NCBI GenBank assembly: GCA_022605955.1
Contig: JAKCOZ010000003.1
Coordinates: 53,692,179-53,756,178, forward strand
Length of the DNA stretch: 64,000 nucleotides
Direction: 5' to 3'
Source: Rallus limicola
Lineage: Eukaryota; Chordata; Aves; Gruiformes; Rallidae
In this document: positions 63,101 to 64,000 of the stretch, one piece after another
Numbering within the stretch: position 1 is the first letter of the stretch
Layout: the number at the start of each line of letters is the position of its first letter
Notes under the pieces: generated by a model
What the model was told of the DNA's origin: nothing
The model's input: only the letters and a program-made list of their open reading frames with translations
Database searches by the model: none
Made by a program: the position numbers and the translations under genes

Positions 63101-64000
63101 AAAAATGGTCTATTTGAACAATTACTCTGAAAATCATAAGTCTGAAAAACAGCTTTCTTCCCTAATATGGGACTGCAAAAATAATTTCTATACTTAATTC
63201 TTACTATCATTTTGTTCCCTGTTGTAGTCCATTAGGTTCCAAATATCTCTAGTATATTTATCTCTATGTACAGACATAGAGAAATACGTATTAGCTGACT
63301 CACTGAAGTAACTTGATATTTGAAAGAATATTGGAAAAGAAAGCTGGAAGTCCAAGCAGTTGTTTTCACTGGGAATCAATAAAAAATGAATACCAGTTCT
63401 GATGAGAGTGTAAGTTACAACATAACAATCTCTTGACCATCAGGAGATGTTGGAGAGCTTCCCAAAGGAGGTAATGTTGTCTCTTTTTTGTACAAAAGGA
63501 AGAGAACATGAATTGATTTGTACAGAATGAGTCAGGAGATGAGTGGTCAAGGATAGACCATGGGTAATGCTGTGAGAGGGGTGAATAAATACTACTTTGT
63601 CTGCTCTGTGGAGTGCATGTTTTGGCTTCTAATAAGGAAGCTTTCCAAGGAGTAACAATGTAGTCAGTATGTACTTAGAAGTCACCTTGAGTACAATAAT
63701 TTTAAAACTGTCTATAATCTCCTCCTTTTAAATTTTTTTTTTCAAGGAAGGTCCTTCAAAACAATTATGATATTGGTAAAAGTTTATAACCTTTTAAGAA
63801 CTATTGGAAGTCAGCTTTTTCTGAAGAATTTTATGCAGGTGAAATTCTTCTCATTAGTTATTTTCTCAGCTTGGTTTTCCCCTCTGGTTGAAAGTGTTTA
63901 CCTCAGAGGCAAACAACAACTATTGCTTTTTGGGAATACGGTCCAAAAAACTTTTTTTTTTTTTGGTGGAGGGATGAAAGCACAAGCCAAAAGGACTGAG

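Larger units (their letters stand above)
57629..64000. other. Non-coding stretch to the window end
   Basis: No gene was recognised; the longest frames are about 70 codons. It holds a possible old repeat near 59130-59165, an imperfect tandem duplication at 60116-60190 and a T-rich run at 63950-63964. Confidence 0.55.

Noticed and set aside
1..64000. CRISPR array, tRNA, rRNA, prophage, operon or biosynthetic cluster
   Set aside because: No regularly spaced direct repeats with unique spacers, no cloverleaf-like sequence noticed, and no bacterial gene content; the DNA is avian-type intergenic sequence.

Overview
This is vertebrate nuclear DNA, almost certainly from a bird. The best evidence is a set of CR1 LINE fragments whose 3' ends carry the GATTCTRTGA-type tails typical of avian CR1, plus six LTR segments of a roughly 1.1-1.2 kb family that I recall as widespread in avian genomes. 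The background is AT-rich and CpG-poor, with no operons, ribosome binding sites, or prokaryotic or plasmid features. I found no protein-coding host gene, no tRNA, rRNA or CRISPR, and no intact retroviral gag, pol or env. Nearly all longer open frames are either CR1 reverse-transcriptase remnants or frames that stay open by chance inside the GC-rich LTRs. The window reads as intergenic or deep intronic sequence (a gene desert).

Layout: 1-202, 3' end of an LTR; 1317-2397, a CR1 tail and then a CR1 ORF2/3' end fragment; 2398-8366, non-repetitive DNA with small local duplications; 8367-9486, a near-complete minus-strand LTR (subfamily A); 9487-22643, mostly plain DNA with one CR1 tail at 11506; 22644-26459, a nested complex in which a plus-strand subfamily A LTR is split by a minus-strand subfamily B module that itself contains CR1 copies; 28210-29830 and 31015-31555, minus-strand CR1 fragments, one of them split by a complete plus-strand subfamily B LTR at 29831-31014; 31556-64000, mostly plain AT-rich DNA with one CR1 tail (41633), some very old repeats (47688 and 47895) and an RFX-type X-box palindrome (57613).

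The two LTR subfamilies are distinguished by sequence. A (8367-9486, and 22644-23607 plus 26366-26459) has a LTR 5' region reading AAATTAATCTAATTCATTA and a 3' end like CTACCAAAACC. B (29831-31014, 25208-26365, 23613-24461 and 1-202) has CTCTAATTTATTACACTGCA and a TCCTAAATGTGATTCCCAG block. The nesting gives a relative order of events: A is older than the B module, and one CR1 is younger than the B LTR that it interrupts. At 29831 the order is reversed, with a B LTR landing in an older CR1. I see no set of genes working together here; the interest lies in repeat archaeology and a few possible regulatory motifs.
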